From: Nemopilema nomurai
Lineage: Eukaryota > Cnidaria > Scyphozoa > Rhizostomeae > Rhizostomatidae
NCBI GenBank assembly: GCA_003864495.1
Contig: ML133421.1
Span: 1,550,001-1,614,000, forward strand
DNA: 64,000 nucleotides
Direction of reading: 5' to 3'
Part shown: positions 1 to 11,272 of the stretch, one piece after another
How the letters are laid out: each line of letters begins with the position of its first letter
How positions within the stretch are numbered: the stretch's first letter is position 1
Notes under the pieces: generated by a model
Databases searched by the model: none
The model's input: the letters and a program-made list of their open reading frames with translations, nothing else
Told to the model about the DNA's origin: nothing
Translations under genes and position numbers: made by a program

Positions 1-114
1 TGACGGAGTTAGCACTACCTGTCGTGACGTAATAGGTATAAATTTGTGTTCTTTGCCTAGACAGATGTTTACTAAGCCTTGTCACTTCTTCAAGAGCCTT
101 TGTTTATCGTTTAG

Positions 115-3100
115 ATAACGCTTCGTCCCAAAGAGGAAGCCGTGTTCAGCATTGACGTCGCGGCCCCTGCGAAAGAAGGCGCGTACAGAGGCGAGGTCAC
201 TTTCAAAACTGCGTTCGAGGTTGGTTTGTTTCTAGTGTTGCGCTCAACAGCTGGATCGGATTTAGCGAGGCTGCATACTTATGCGAAGTTCTAACGACTC
301 TACTAACAAAACCTCCCTTGAATAGGATCACCCAGCGACCTCTTTTTCACAACAAATCTGCTTTGAATTTTTATTGACATCAATGTTTTCGCTTTTTCAT
401 AGGAAGTGCATATTCCGCTGTTTGTCAAAGTTGTTATTGGAAATCTAGTCTCAAAACCGAAAAGAATTCATTTTGAAAATAGCTTCCCTGTAAGTGGCAC
501 ATTCTCTTAGTGTTTCTTTTTGAAACAATTTTTTTTGTATTTCCATGTCACAGAGAAGTTTTAATGTTGTAAACCCAAGCTGTAAATCTAGCTTTTTATT
601 GAATTTTCGAACATCAAGACAAAGTTTTCAAAGGGATCCAGTACATTGCTAATCCTTGCTGTACCAAACTCTTGTATATGCTAGAGCTTTTTATCCCCCT
701 AATACACAGTCTTCGTGTCTGGAATTTGAAAAGCCCCTCCTATAGCAGTCTTGTAAAGATAATAAGTTTCTTTTGACAACCGTGTTTTCAGACTATTCCA
801 TCTCCCGAAATAGCACAATACCCGTTCCTGATAGAGATAACCGTTTTTTTGCAGGGACAAACGAAAAGCCATACAATATATTTAGAAAGCACTTTTAGTA
901 ATTCATTAAAAATTTCGGATATAAAGCTACATCCTCCTGACAATTTTTTCACATATTTACAAACGGAAAATGAAATTAAAGAGCTACTACCAAATAGACG
1001 AACAAAGGTGATTATAAAAAATATTTTTGTTTTGCGAAGTTCTTATGTTGTTTAATTTTTTATAAGTTAATTATATATAATAATAATAATGTTATTCATT
1101 GACGTTAACATTCATGCCAACGAGCGGGTCCCTATAAAGAAATCATGCATTTCAAATGACCGCATGAGTTGCCAATTGAAACAAATGGTTGGCCGCAATA
1201 GATGATTTCTTTTTTGATTTTTAGAACCCTGTTTTTATGAAATGTCTTTCTGTTCTCGTGCTTATCATTTTGTAATCAACATCTCAATATGCTAATGCCG
1301 CTCCTATAGCCGCTCCTACAGCCGCTCCTACAGCCGCTCCTACAGCCGCTCCTATAGCCGCTCCTACAGCCGCTCCTACGGCCGCTCCTACGGCCGCTCC
1401 TACACATTCTGAAGCGTGTGCCAAAGAATTGGCTGAAAAGATCACAAACTATTGCAACTTTTAATCCACGTGTGATGCGTTTCTTGAATGAGTCTGGCGG
1501 TTTTAGAAATAAGTGAAATTCTATACAACCTGTTCATTGACAATTATGTCATTATCTATTTTGCCATATTGTAGATTGGATCGGTCAGACTGGATCCTCT
1601 GCGTGGCAGTGAGTCGCAGTGCTACCTCTGCCTCTGCCAACCATCTGACAGTGAGTTGATGCTCCATGGCCTAATTTGTAACTGGCCCGGTGTTTTATCA
1701 ATTTACTTACTTGATATTAATCAATATTAGAAGCCACTAGTTTCTTTTTAATGCAAAATAGCAAATTGAGCATTTTTTTAGGAACCCTTAACGAACTCTT
1801 GAGAAATATTCTTCCCAATGATGTAATGGGATTTTCTCCATGTATTTCTGGGCACTTTGAACAAGCATGTTATTTGCTTCGTTCAGTCCGATGTATTTTG
1901 AATCACTCTACATTATCAGTATCAGTATCTCTGGGGACTTTAAACAAGCATGTTATTTGCTTCGTTCAGTCCGATGTATTTTGAATTACTCTACATTATC
2001 AGTGCTATAAGAGTTTCACTCTTCTTTTCTTTCTTATTGGTTGCATTTTCAGCTTGCCTGAAAAGTCTTGAAAAATGCTATGCAACAATGAAAAATAGGC
2101 TAGGAAGCGTGCGTACGATTCCAGGGATATCGCCCATTTTCGGGCTGTCAACCTGTATTAAGTTTTAATATGCTGTGTCACATAGCTCTATTTGATGACG
2201 AACTTGTGTTTCAGGTGGCTGCAATGATTGGGTAAATAGCCTTTCACTTCCTGCCGACACGTGGGAGCTTGATTTAAAATTATTAGAGAAAAACAAGGGA
2301 AAATGGGAAGCCTTGAAGGAGTCCAAGCAAACCAGGTAAGATACACATTCACTTGAATTAAGAAGCCACGGCTAGGCCAAGCAGCTCAAGTTTTATGTAT
2401 TTGCGAGCTTTTCCCAGCTGTAATAATTCTGAAGAATTTTGGATGCATTATTTATTGCCTCTTTGATTTAAGAAGTGTTTTACCAAACTGTGCGGATGTA
2501 AATACAAGTTGAGGTCAATGAACTTAATGAACATGGGTGTATTTGAGGTTTTGTATATGACGTCAGCTCATCCCCATTCCCCTGCTGTCCTACGCAGAAT
2601 AAACACGACGCTGGTCATCGATTCCGAGGTCATCCGAAACCACACCGTGCCCATCCAGGCGTCCCTGAGTTGGCCTACGCTGGTCGAGCAGTCGGTGCGT
2701 TTCCCTCCTACGCACATCGATAACTACACGGAGCAGGAATTGACCCTCACCAACCCCGCTGACGTGCCCGTTTTGGTCCAGGTTCTGCCGCTGATGATCT
2801 ACCCGCACCCCAACGGCGCCATGGATCTTGTCTCAGACAGGTTCGCTGCTTGTCCAGATTTGCCCCATTTCAATTCACCTTTGTCCACTCATCATTACCT
2901 TGTTCAGCTGAGCTGTCAAGTAGCTTTCTGTATATTGATGCCTAGAATTAGTTCTGATTAATCTGTCAATCAAGCACAATTTATTTCCTCATATGATGTG
3001 TATAAGGGTAAGAATATTGACTTTGTGTAACAGTAAATCAATTTGCATGAAATTTTCAATTACTATTGTTTATGCTACATATTTTTTGCATTTGAATTTC

Positions 3101-6100
3101 TTTCTTACATCAATCTTTCAGGCATAAAATGCTAGTTTTTTCAAGCCATGCAATTTCTTAGAATATGCCATTGCCTTTTTTTGATATATGCATTATCTTT
3201 TGTAACACTTTGAAGCAGTTTTTCAAGTCTCTTAGTACGCTGAGCTTCGTTTCTAGGCTAGAGGAAGACCCCTTTTCCATAGAGCTGAACGGCCACTCTG
3301 CATTTTCGCTGTCCGGTGTTTCGGTGCGTATTCGTTTCCCATGATGCTCCAGTTTCATTTGTAAGAAGTCCACTTCCCCTCTCATCGAAATCGCCAACGT
3401 TTATAACGCTTCCTTTTTTCAAACCAGGAGAACTCCCCGGAAAGGTTAGAGCTACAATCTATTTTTGGCGTCACTCCCTCACCAGACACGATTTCTCTGT
3501 TGCTTAAAAGAAGATCCAAGGCTGTTGTCAAAATCGGCTTCAAACCCGAGGATGAAAAGTTGAAGACCTCGTTGATGGTCGTCAGGTTTGTGGCATTCAC
3601 CCTTGTCTAGTTGCACCCACTTTGCCTTGGCCCATTAAATCTTCGACAAGGACAAGCTTTGAAGTTCAATTTCCAAAAGTGCCCTTGTTTACTACTCAAA
3701 AAGACGGCCAATCAGAAGCTGTGTTTTCCTGGTGATAGGATATAAACCATTTATCTGAGCTTCAGTTTCAAATCCACCCTAATAGTGAGAGGCCTTTTGA
3801 GAGATAATGAATGGTTTTAGAAAGTTGATCACATTTGCCCGGTACTTAGAGCAGATCGTTCTTGGTATGTCTCCTTTGAAGATGTACCTTGAAAATGGCT
3901 TTCGACCTACTGATAAATGCTATTTGAAAGGAAGCTTGCTAAGCCTGTGAATCCCTAGTTTTCAGAAGAATGAGCATTTCCTCCTTACCCAAACTTCATT
4001 TTGTAGAAAGCCCGAAACTTTCATTATTAAACTTTCGGCTAGCAGATTGATAACAAAAGCATTGTGTGTGTCTCTGGCATGCCCGATCTGTACTCGTATT
4101 CTTTTAGCGAAGACAGAACTTCCAGTGGAAGCGTACGAGTTTAAGCGCCAGAGGTTAATGCTGTTTAGACTTCTAATCGAAAGTATTATTTCAATTTTCA
4201 GGAACAATTTGACAATACTCGAGTTGGTCGTGGTCCAAGGTCAGGGCGCACGCGGCCAGTTGACAATCAACGAGAAGAAACCGGGGCTGGAATCCCTCTT
4301 GCTTTTCGAGTTGAAAGCCGGCCACCTAAACGATTGCAACAGTAAGTGCGCCATCATGAATTTCGGCATTACGTCACCTGCCTTCGAACGTTGTTGTCGC
4401 TACATCGAATGTTGCCAGTTCGCATGTACACTCGCATTTATAGATTATTCTGACGATGCTCCTTTCAAAGTGAAGTTATTAATACGTGCTTATGTCGTAT
4501 AGAAATTCTGCTGTGATTAAATGATAGCTGTCCAATATTTCAGTGTTATCAGAATTACCTCTCCTGAATTGTCGTTGCTGGAATTAGGCTGTTTTTCAAG
4601 GCCGACCTCCCACATTCTGTCATCCCATCGTACAGGCAAGATGCGCTATTAAGACTGTTTTTTCATCACGAAGTCTGTTCTCTGCCAATCCTCAGTGTTT
4701 TACAGCTTCGTGTGCCTTCTGTTCGTTGACGCTTTTGTCTGTCCATCAGAGTCGACTGCGAGGGCGAGAACGTTCCCATCATTCACCGTGAAGCGCACGT
4801 TTACCGCGACCAACGTTGGACAGCTGCCAATCAACGTCATGTCGGTCAACATCAACGGCTACGAGTGTAGCGGCTACGGCTTCCGCATCCTGGACTGCGA
4901 GCCGTTCACCCTGCTGCCGAACAAGTCGAAGAAGCTTGACATCACGTGCGTTTCCAGTGACCCCTCAGTTTTTTGAATGATTTAAACCTAATAGGCGATT
5001 ACATTTGGGATCATAAAAGTAATACCGCGTTGTTTAGGGAGCAGAACATTAATTGTAATAAAGCTAGGGTCTCTTAAGCCATTTTGTGACCCTGATCTGT
5101 AAGTGCTCGCTTCTCTTCATTTATGATAGACTCCCATCTTTAGGCATTTTCATCCAGAGATATTCGCATTTTTCAAGTGACAATCAAAACTAGAAGGCCT
5201 TTCTCTTTTTTCAGATTTACGCCAGACTTTACGACATCACGCCTTACGAGGACATTGCGAATCGTAACTTCGGTAAACACGGTGCTGGAATTCACTCTCC
5301 TCGCAACTCTGCCGCACCATTTGCTTTCCCTGTGTGCATCATCGTTACCTCGGCCATTCTGGGAACCTTATTTCCACATGGTTACTGCCTTCGTCATGAC
5401 CGTCGTCTTTATTTTCGTCATCTTCGGAGCCTACGTCGACGCGCAGAAGTATGTGCTGCAGTGTACGTTCGGTGCCGCTAATTCCGGAACGGTCAAGGTC
5501 GGAAGAGTGTCTGAGATATACACCCCCGGAAACGTCTTCAACCTCAATTCCATTTCTAGCATGAAATCGAGGTGGGTAAGGTCGAAGTTCATTTTCAAGG
5601 TAGTTAGCTCCAGCTTGCCTCCATAGAGACACGTTTGCTTCACAGTTTGAAATACTCAGAGCTGTGTAAGTAAACACTAATAGTGCGAGAGGATTTCTTT
5701 CTAGTGTTACTTAGCATTGACATCCTTGTGGTATTTTTACTAACTTACCAGTTTGTTGTCACTTTTGTTTTCAACTGCGTTTTTAATCTTCCCTGTGCAG
5801 GACTAGCGATAAAAAGGACAGCCCGGATGGCGGTTTGTCTTTGCAGAAGTCGAACGGCCTGCACTTGCCTCTACAGAAGAAGGGCTCTAATGACATAACG
5901 CCGGTGGGCTATACGCGATCCAGGTCCTCTTCGACCACCAGCAGTACGTCGGAAATCTCACTGAAGAGCACCACTTCGACGCCGTCGTTCGAGGCACCTA
6001 GGGAGTTCCGTATTGAGCCGGAAAGGAAGGAGACGGAAAGCGAGGCCAAGAAGACGAAATCGAGGCACCATGGAAGTAACGAGAGTATTGGGCATTTAGA

Positions 6101-9100
6101 GGAGAAGCCGAAGAGCGAATCTATACGGCAAGGACGGCACCGCAGATCGGAAAAGGAGGCTCGGAATCGGAGAGGAAATAACGAAGTGCACGAAAGACGC
6201 CCATACGAAGAAGTTCCCGCATCCAACATAGTGATCAAGGAGGTATCGATTCTGGACACCGAGAACGAACGAGCGTTGCTTGCAAAGAGCCGGAAGAAAG
6301 CCAAGTCAAGCACAAGGAAGGAATCCAAGGAGCAAAAGAAGCAGCAACAGCAACCACCTTCAGTGTCAGCGCGACCTCCTGTTAAAGACACCCAGCCTGG
6401 AATGAAATTATGCGATTTTGAATTAGCGCAACAACATTTACCGGATAACGCTTTCACTAAAGTTGAGTCAAAGGCTCATAAATTGCTGAGAAAAGGGAAC
6501 AAAGTTGAACCGGCTCCGGAACCAGTTTACCGCGGCTCATTGGACCGGTTGGACGAAATTTCGATTTCAGGACCGAGACCGGACGCGAGAGATAGCACAA
6601 AGGGAAGTAAAAATGAATCAAAAAGTAAGCAAGATAGTTCCAAGCGATCTGACGTGGGACAGAAAAGGAAACTGCAGCAGCCAGCACATCAGTTGATATC
6701 CCAAGGAAGTAAGGTTGGTGTGCCATCTACAAAAGTTCACTTTGTCTGCATTAAGGGATGTTACCCTCCATTGCAGTTCCCCGAATGAATCATTTTATGT
6801 TTATAAGAAATAGTAGATCAAGTAGTTAAAAGTGACAATATGGCAATTTTGGTGTACTTTAAGGCTGACGGGAAGGCTCTATTGGCTTGTTAATATCCGC
6901 ATTCCTGGTTCGTGTTAATTTTTAGAAACCAGTCGTTTGTAGTGGAAACTGTGCTAATGATAACAGTGTGTGGTTGTGTAGTGTCACTGGTTTTATAGGC
7001 GTGGACAACAGCAGATTACTATTACTATTATTGCTATGCAAGAAAGCCATTGCTTTGTCTGCCGCGAGAAAGCGTTTTGCGCCTTAGGCTTTCGCTGGAT
7101 TTGTTGTATCCGGCAGCGTGAAGAAAGCAGACGACCAAGTTTGATTCGATTCCCTTCTTGCGACAGGTGATCTATGATGCAAACGGTAAAATCCACTCGG
7201 ACACTCCCACCTCTCCGCACGCCATCGCAGCGGCTGTCGTTGAGGCTGCCCTGGAACGCAACAGCAGCTCGAAGGCCAAACGGGGGAAGAGCAAGCTGGA
7301 GAAGACCATGTCGGCTGGAAGCACACCGGCGTCTCTTGAATCTCTGAGCGATCTCAGCCGAAGCAGCAGCTACAGCAGTATCGTCAGCAGCGATAACCCG
7401 ATGCTAAAGTTTCTCGTTGGAAAAAGAGGTATTCACTTTGTAGCCATGTCTGTTTGCCCGATATCTCAAATAGTTTGTGCACACCCTGTCCTGGGAGTGG
7501 TCAGGGGTCAGATGTCAGGGGCCAGGGGTCAGTGGCAGGTCAAAGGTGTAAGAAAGTAGTGACTGAATTTATTGGAAACAAAAGCTAATTTGTGTTACGC
7601 ATTCCTTTATAACATACTAATTTTCAATGGGAAATTTGGCCTTGTCACTTTTGTCTTTAAGTTGCTTTGTTTTATTTCAACTTCGAATACGACCTAAATC
7701 TCACATATGTTTTGTCTATTTGATGATGATTTGCAATTGGTGGTCCCCGTAGGTCAAAGTCCACCTGTGCATAGACAGAATACACCTTCGCCGCTGCCCC
7801 GGGACGATTCGCAAGGATCATCCGGGAATTCATCTCCGGTCAATTTCCAGACAGTCACCTCGTCAGACAGTGAGTCCTGGAGCTCGTACATCTGTCGCCT
7901 GGCGGTCGGTACGCATCCAGGAGCCGGAAAAGAAGTGAAACCACAACAGAAAGAGAAACCCGTCCTCCCGAGTCCAACAGCAGCGTCTCAGAATACGAGC
8001 TCAATGTTTTTTTACGATAATCTCAGCAGTCTAAGAGCAACGAAAAAGACACCCGAGGAAGATTTGGAACACTTGAAAAAGGCACCCGGAGCTAAAATAT
8101 GGTCACAGAAGGACAAGCAACCGAAGTCGGAACTCGATCCATCTAGTAAAGAATTCATACCGAAGTCACAGTTGAAAGCTCCGGTCAAGTTGCCATTCCG
8201 CAATAGACCGGAACCTTCGTCCTCGTGGCATGAAAGTAGGAAAAGTGGACGTATAAATCCGCCTCCCGGACTTAATAAAATAGCCGACATTTGGGGATTT
8301 GACAACACCAGCACACGGGAAACGAACCAGACTAGGGAAAGTAGTTGGAACTCATTCAAGGATGACCCACTGAAATCGGATCTTGGCACAAAATTAAGAA
8401 ACCGGGCATACCCATCGGACCGGTACAGTCTTCTGATGCCGCAACAAGATTCTGAAAAACCACGTCATTCAGAGGTGAGTTGCTGCTGACAGGAAACTGG
8501 TTTTGAGCGTTGTAAAACGAGAACTCACAAATGACAACATTCATACTTCATGCACGTCACACAGAAAAAGTCTCAAAGTAAAGGGACTTTAGTTCGTGCA
8601 TTGTTGGTGCACTACGCGTGCCTGCTTTGGCAGAGACACAAATGACCTCTTATAGAAAACAATTGCCACCTTTAAAATGTACAAATATTGAAATTGCACA
8701 GATGACATAGTTTGTACCTAGATATATCAGAAAAGATGACGGAAAAAACAAACAAGCTGAAAAAAGATTTTCGGTGTATAATAAGAGACATAAACGAAAT
8801 ACGTTCGCATGACTGTAATATTGAACCTAGAGCTGACGAATTTTTTTACATTGCTCGTATTCTTTTTTGCAGTTGTTTGACAATCTGTACAATGCATTTG
8901 GCCATTCTTCTCCAACCGACTCTATCCAGAACCCTTGGTCTGCTGATACCTCGTTGACTGACATTGACCAACAGGTAAACCGCCATGTCTAATTTGTTTG
9001 AGTTAGAGTACGAATCTAAGAATGTGACAAATTTTCTGTTTCAAGACTTTCTCTTCAAGACTTATCAAACTGCAATCAAAGGACAGAGCTTCAGTTATTG

Positions 9101-9420
9101 CTATTGAAAATCTGAAAAGTGCCGAATAATTGTCCAATAATTGCTAAAATGGCAAGCGTCTCTTCTAGAATAACCAGTGGGCAACCCCCGGGATTCGCCC
9201 GTCAATTTGGAGCAACAGCCGCAGTTATTCAGCCGAGGACAGCCAGATCTCCCGCAGTCTACTCGGCCTTGACCTCAGCGTTCCGCCGCACACGACCACA
9301 GCCGCCAAGCAAAGAGCCCCTGACCGCAGCCCTGTGAGCCCCTTCAGCCCGATCTGGGATGCAAGTGACGACTCCATTGACCCCTACGAAGGCTGGTCTG
9401 AAGACATCAAAGAAGGATAG
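115..9420 (+). CDS. TMEM131: TMEM131-family protein, 3' part of the gene (N-terminus outside the window)
   Basis: Sixteen exons join in phase to 1317 residues plus a TAG stop: 115-219, 403-489, 855-1007, 1575-1650, 2215-2335, 2598-2840, 3257-3323, 3428-3585, 4202-4341, 4750-4945, 5215-5571, 5801-6713, 7167-7428, 7753-8474, 8873-8974, 9169-9420. The family hallmarks are visible: the stretch RNNLTILELVVVQGQG, then INGYECSGYGFRILDCEPF, LPHHLLSLCASSLPRPFWE and one membrane segment (VTAFVMTVVFIFVIFGAYV, exon 5215-5571). A long, low-complexity, basic/serine-rich cytoplasmic tail follows, ending in a short acidic W-rich C-terminus (EGWSEDIKEG). In other animals TMEM131 is an ER/secretory-pathway protein that binds procollagen through luminal PapD-like domains and TRAPP through its tail. 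I infer the same role here. Human TMEM131 is about 1880 residues, so roughly the first third is upstream of the window. TMEM131 versus TMEM131L cannot be decided, since the duplication is vertebrate. Confidence 0.95.
1237..1491 (+). pseudogene. Nested relic: signal peptide + 4-residue (AAPT) repeat small secreted peptide, two in-frame TAA codons
   Basis: In the TMEM131 intron 1008-1574, a frame opens at ATG 1237 with a signal-peptide start (MKCLSVLVLIIL). It meets TAA at 1273-1275 and continues in the same frame through a small-residue ANA site. It then passes nine perfect-length copies of a 12-bp unit (1297-1404) coding Ala-Ala-Pro-Thr/Ile, and a Cys-containing tail (EACAKELAEKITNYCNF). A second TAA lies at 1462-1464, then eight more codons with a Cys, then TGA at 1489. 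Hydrophobic start, cleavage-like site and repeat all share one frame, so the frame was probably once translated. The two stops suggest a relic. No known family is recognised. Alternative: the first stop may lie in an unrecognised intron (a GT is at 1271-1272), or the frame may be a coincidence around a microsatellite. Confidence 0.5.
1297..1404 (+). repeat. 12-bp tandem repeat, 9 copies
   Basis: The unit is GCCGCTCCTACA with scattered C/T and A/G changes, exactly nine copies and no length variation. The period is a multiple of three and stays in the frame of the relic peptide above. Confidence 0.95.
1847..2004 (+). repeat. Tandem duplication, ~75-80 bp unit, 2 copies (83-bp offset)
   Basis: The block from GGGCACTTTGAACAAGCATG to CTCTACATTATCAGT at about 1850-1920 recurs at about 1933-2003 with few changes. 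It lies in the TMEM131 intron 1651-2214 and nothing else is seen there. Confidence 0.9.
7494..7545 (+). repeat. Short degenerate GGTCAG/CAGGGG tandem repeat
   Basis: Several imperfect copies of a CAGGGGTCAG-like unit just downstream of TMEM131 exon 7167-7428, inside the intron. Confidence 0.6.
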
Positions 9421-11272
9421 ACCCAGGAGACTATTATTATGATCACAACCCTTTGCTTTTCTGCCCCCATTTGGTTTATTAATTCGTCCGTTCTCTAGTG
9501 TCCTTGCGGTGAGAATTGGACATCGTTTCGTAATTATTGTTTCAGTATTAACAAATTTCCTTTTTCTATTGTGACGTGTTTGCTGCCAGTAAAAGGCTTT
9601 GTTTATGTTGGAGGTGTTTTGACGATAAGTCAACCGGCCCTTCTTAGCGAATCATTTTCATTTCAAGATTAAATCTCCTCTTGTCGTGATGCCTTTCTCG
9701 AGGAATCCGTTGAGAAAATTGGACAGGAATTAAATTGCTTCCCAATGGAAACTAATTTTGGAGCCAATTTTTATAGTTGTTGATTTTCTTGTGAAAATGA
9801 ATGCCCGATTCCCCCACCACCAATGCTATACGATCCCAGTGTTGGCTTGTGTTATCTTCTTCAGGCCTAAGCCCTTGGCAACAATTCTCTTCAATTTGCT
9901 TTTGTTTATGGAGCCCTAGCTGTTTGTTGCGCCCTCATAGAGGGCTTTAACAACTGTTGACATTATCAGCATCCCATTCTCATGTTTACTGTAAATCATT
10001 TTACCTTTTTTATATTTGTGTTTAAAAGCGTGACTCATTTCTTATTCATGTTGAAGTCTTTATCGACTCTTGTTTTATACTAATTTCGTTCTTTTGCCTT
10101 AATTGAGTTTCTATAAAATTACAGATAATTTACATAGTGAAAGTTTTTACTATTTATTAATTTTTCGCACATGCCCTGATATGATGAGGAATTTATTGTT
10201 TGAGACTGTCTCTTCTTTGTTCAACACTCTACCTAAAAAACCCACGTGTTCGAAGTAGGGCCTGCATGGCCTTACTGTTAACATTAGTGCTCAGCAATGC
10301 TGAATCCATTAGTGACATAAGTGATCGGATACAACATGTTCGTTTGTTTATCTCTGATCAGCTGTATCTTGTTATAATATTTCATGATAAAGCTTTTATT
10401 TTGAAAATCGGTTAACAGACTGCATAGATTAGAGACGTGAATTTTAATGTTAGCAATAAGTTTTTCTGTTTACCTTTGTCCAATCAACAGTATTCTTTCT
10501 GTTTCGCAGTTTGAACTTTGAATCAAGAAATGTTCCGAAGAAACTTCAGTAGAGCTAGAAGAAGCTAATCTCAAAGAAACTTTAACAGCGAAATCTCTTC
10601 AAATATTTTAGGTACCCCACTACGGCATGATTGTCTTATATCCATAAAGATTGTGAAAAAGTTTGGCCTTTATGGTCTTAAATGCTTATCATAGATACTT
10701 TCATGGTTGTCATATTTCATAGTTGAAGGTGTAGCTAGTTTTAACCAGTAGAGCAGCTACAGTTATGGTCTGTGATTCATTTAACGAAGCACTAATGCGT
10801 GTTTTAGGTAACCTATGCCGTAATCCTTGAATTAGCCCCCTGGGGGCTTATTTATTTTTGGATGGGGGCTCATTCGAGGGAGGGGGCTTATTCGAGGGGG
10901 GACTTATAAAATTTCCTGAAACATGCCACATAAACAGAAAATTTCTGAAAATTCTTTCTTTCATGATATAAAAAAAACCTAAGTATGAAGTAGCATTTGA
11001 TGAAACTATTAACAAAAATCTAAATTTTTGCGGTGATTCACTAAAGTTCCAAAGGCGACCTCAGGAGTCAAAAATCAACAAATCGAGGGGGGCTTATTGA
11101 TAATTTGTAGTTCTAGGGTGGGGGCTTATTCGAGGGGGGGGCAATTCGAGGATTTACGGTAAATACGTTTTGATTTCTCACTTGAATATTCGAAACTTGC
11201 GCGAAAAAGAGGCTGTTTGGCCTAGCCCTCGTGTTGGAAGAATACATCTTGGGCTCAAGAGAACACTAAAAC
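9421..11272. other. TMEM131-DIS3 intergenic region
   Basis: 1.85 kb between the TMEM131 stop and the DIS3 start, both on the + strand. It holds the TMEM131 3' UTR, an unremarkable AT-rich stretch, the inverted-repeat element at 10817-11160, and then about 110 bp up to the DIS3 ATG. No gene or RNA is recognised. The DIS3 promoter must lie in or next to the 3' end of that element. Confidence 0.7.
10817..11160. mobile_element. MITE-like inverted-repeat element with GGGGGCTTATTCGAGG motifs
   Basis: The left end reads GCCGTAATCCTTGAATTAGC and the right end, reverse-complemented, reads ACCGTAAATCCTCGAATTGC. These are imperfect ~25-bp terminal inverted repeats. Several copies of a GGGGGCTTATTCGAGG motif occur inside, on one strand near the left end and again near the right end. 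There is no coding capacity. A fragment with the same motif lies at 14602-14705. Superfamily and target duplication are unclear. The right end is about 110 bp upstream of the DIS3 start codon. Confidence 0.75.

Noticed and set aside
5345..5677. Antisense frame of 110 codons over TMEM131 exon 5215-5571
   Set aside because: Shadow of a conserved exon; the + strand protein matches the TMEM131 family residue by residue.
5909..6457. Antisense frame of 182 codons over TMEM131 exon 5801-6713
   Set aside because: Shadow of a long Ser/Lys/Glu-rich exon; composition mirrors the sense strand and no family is recognised.
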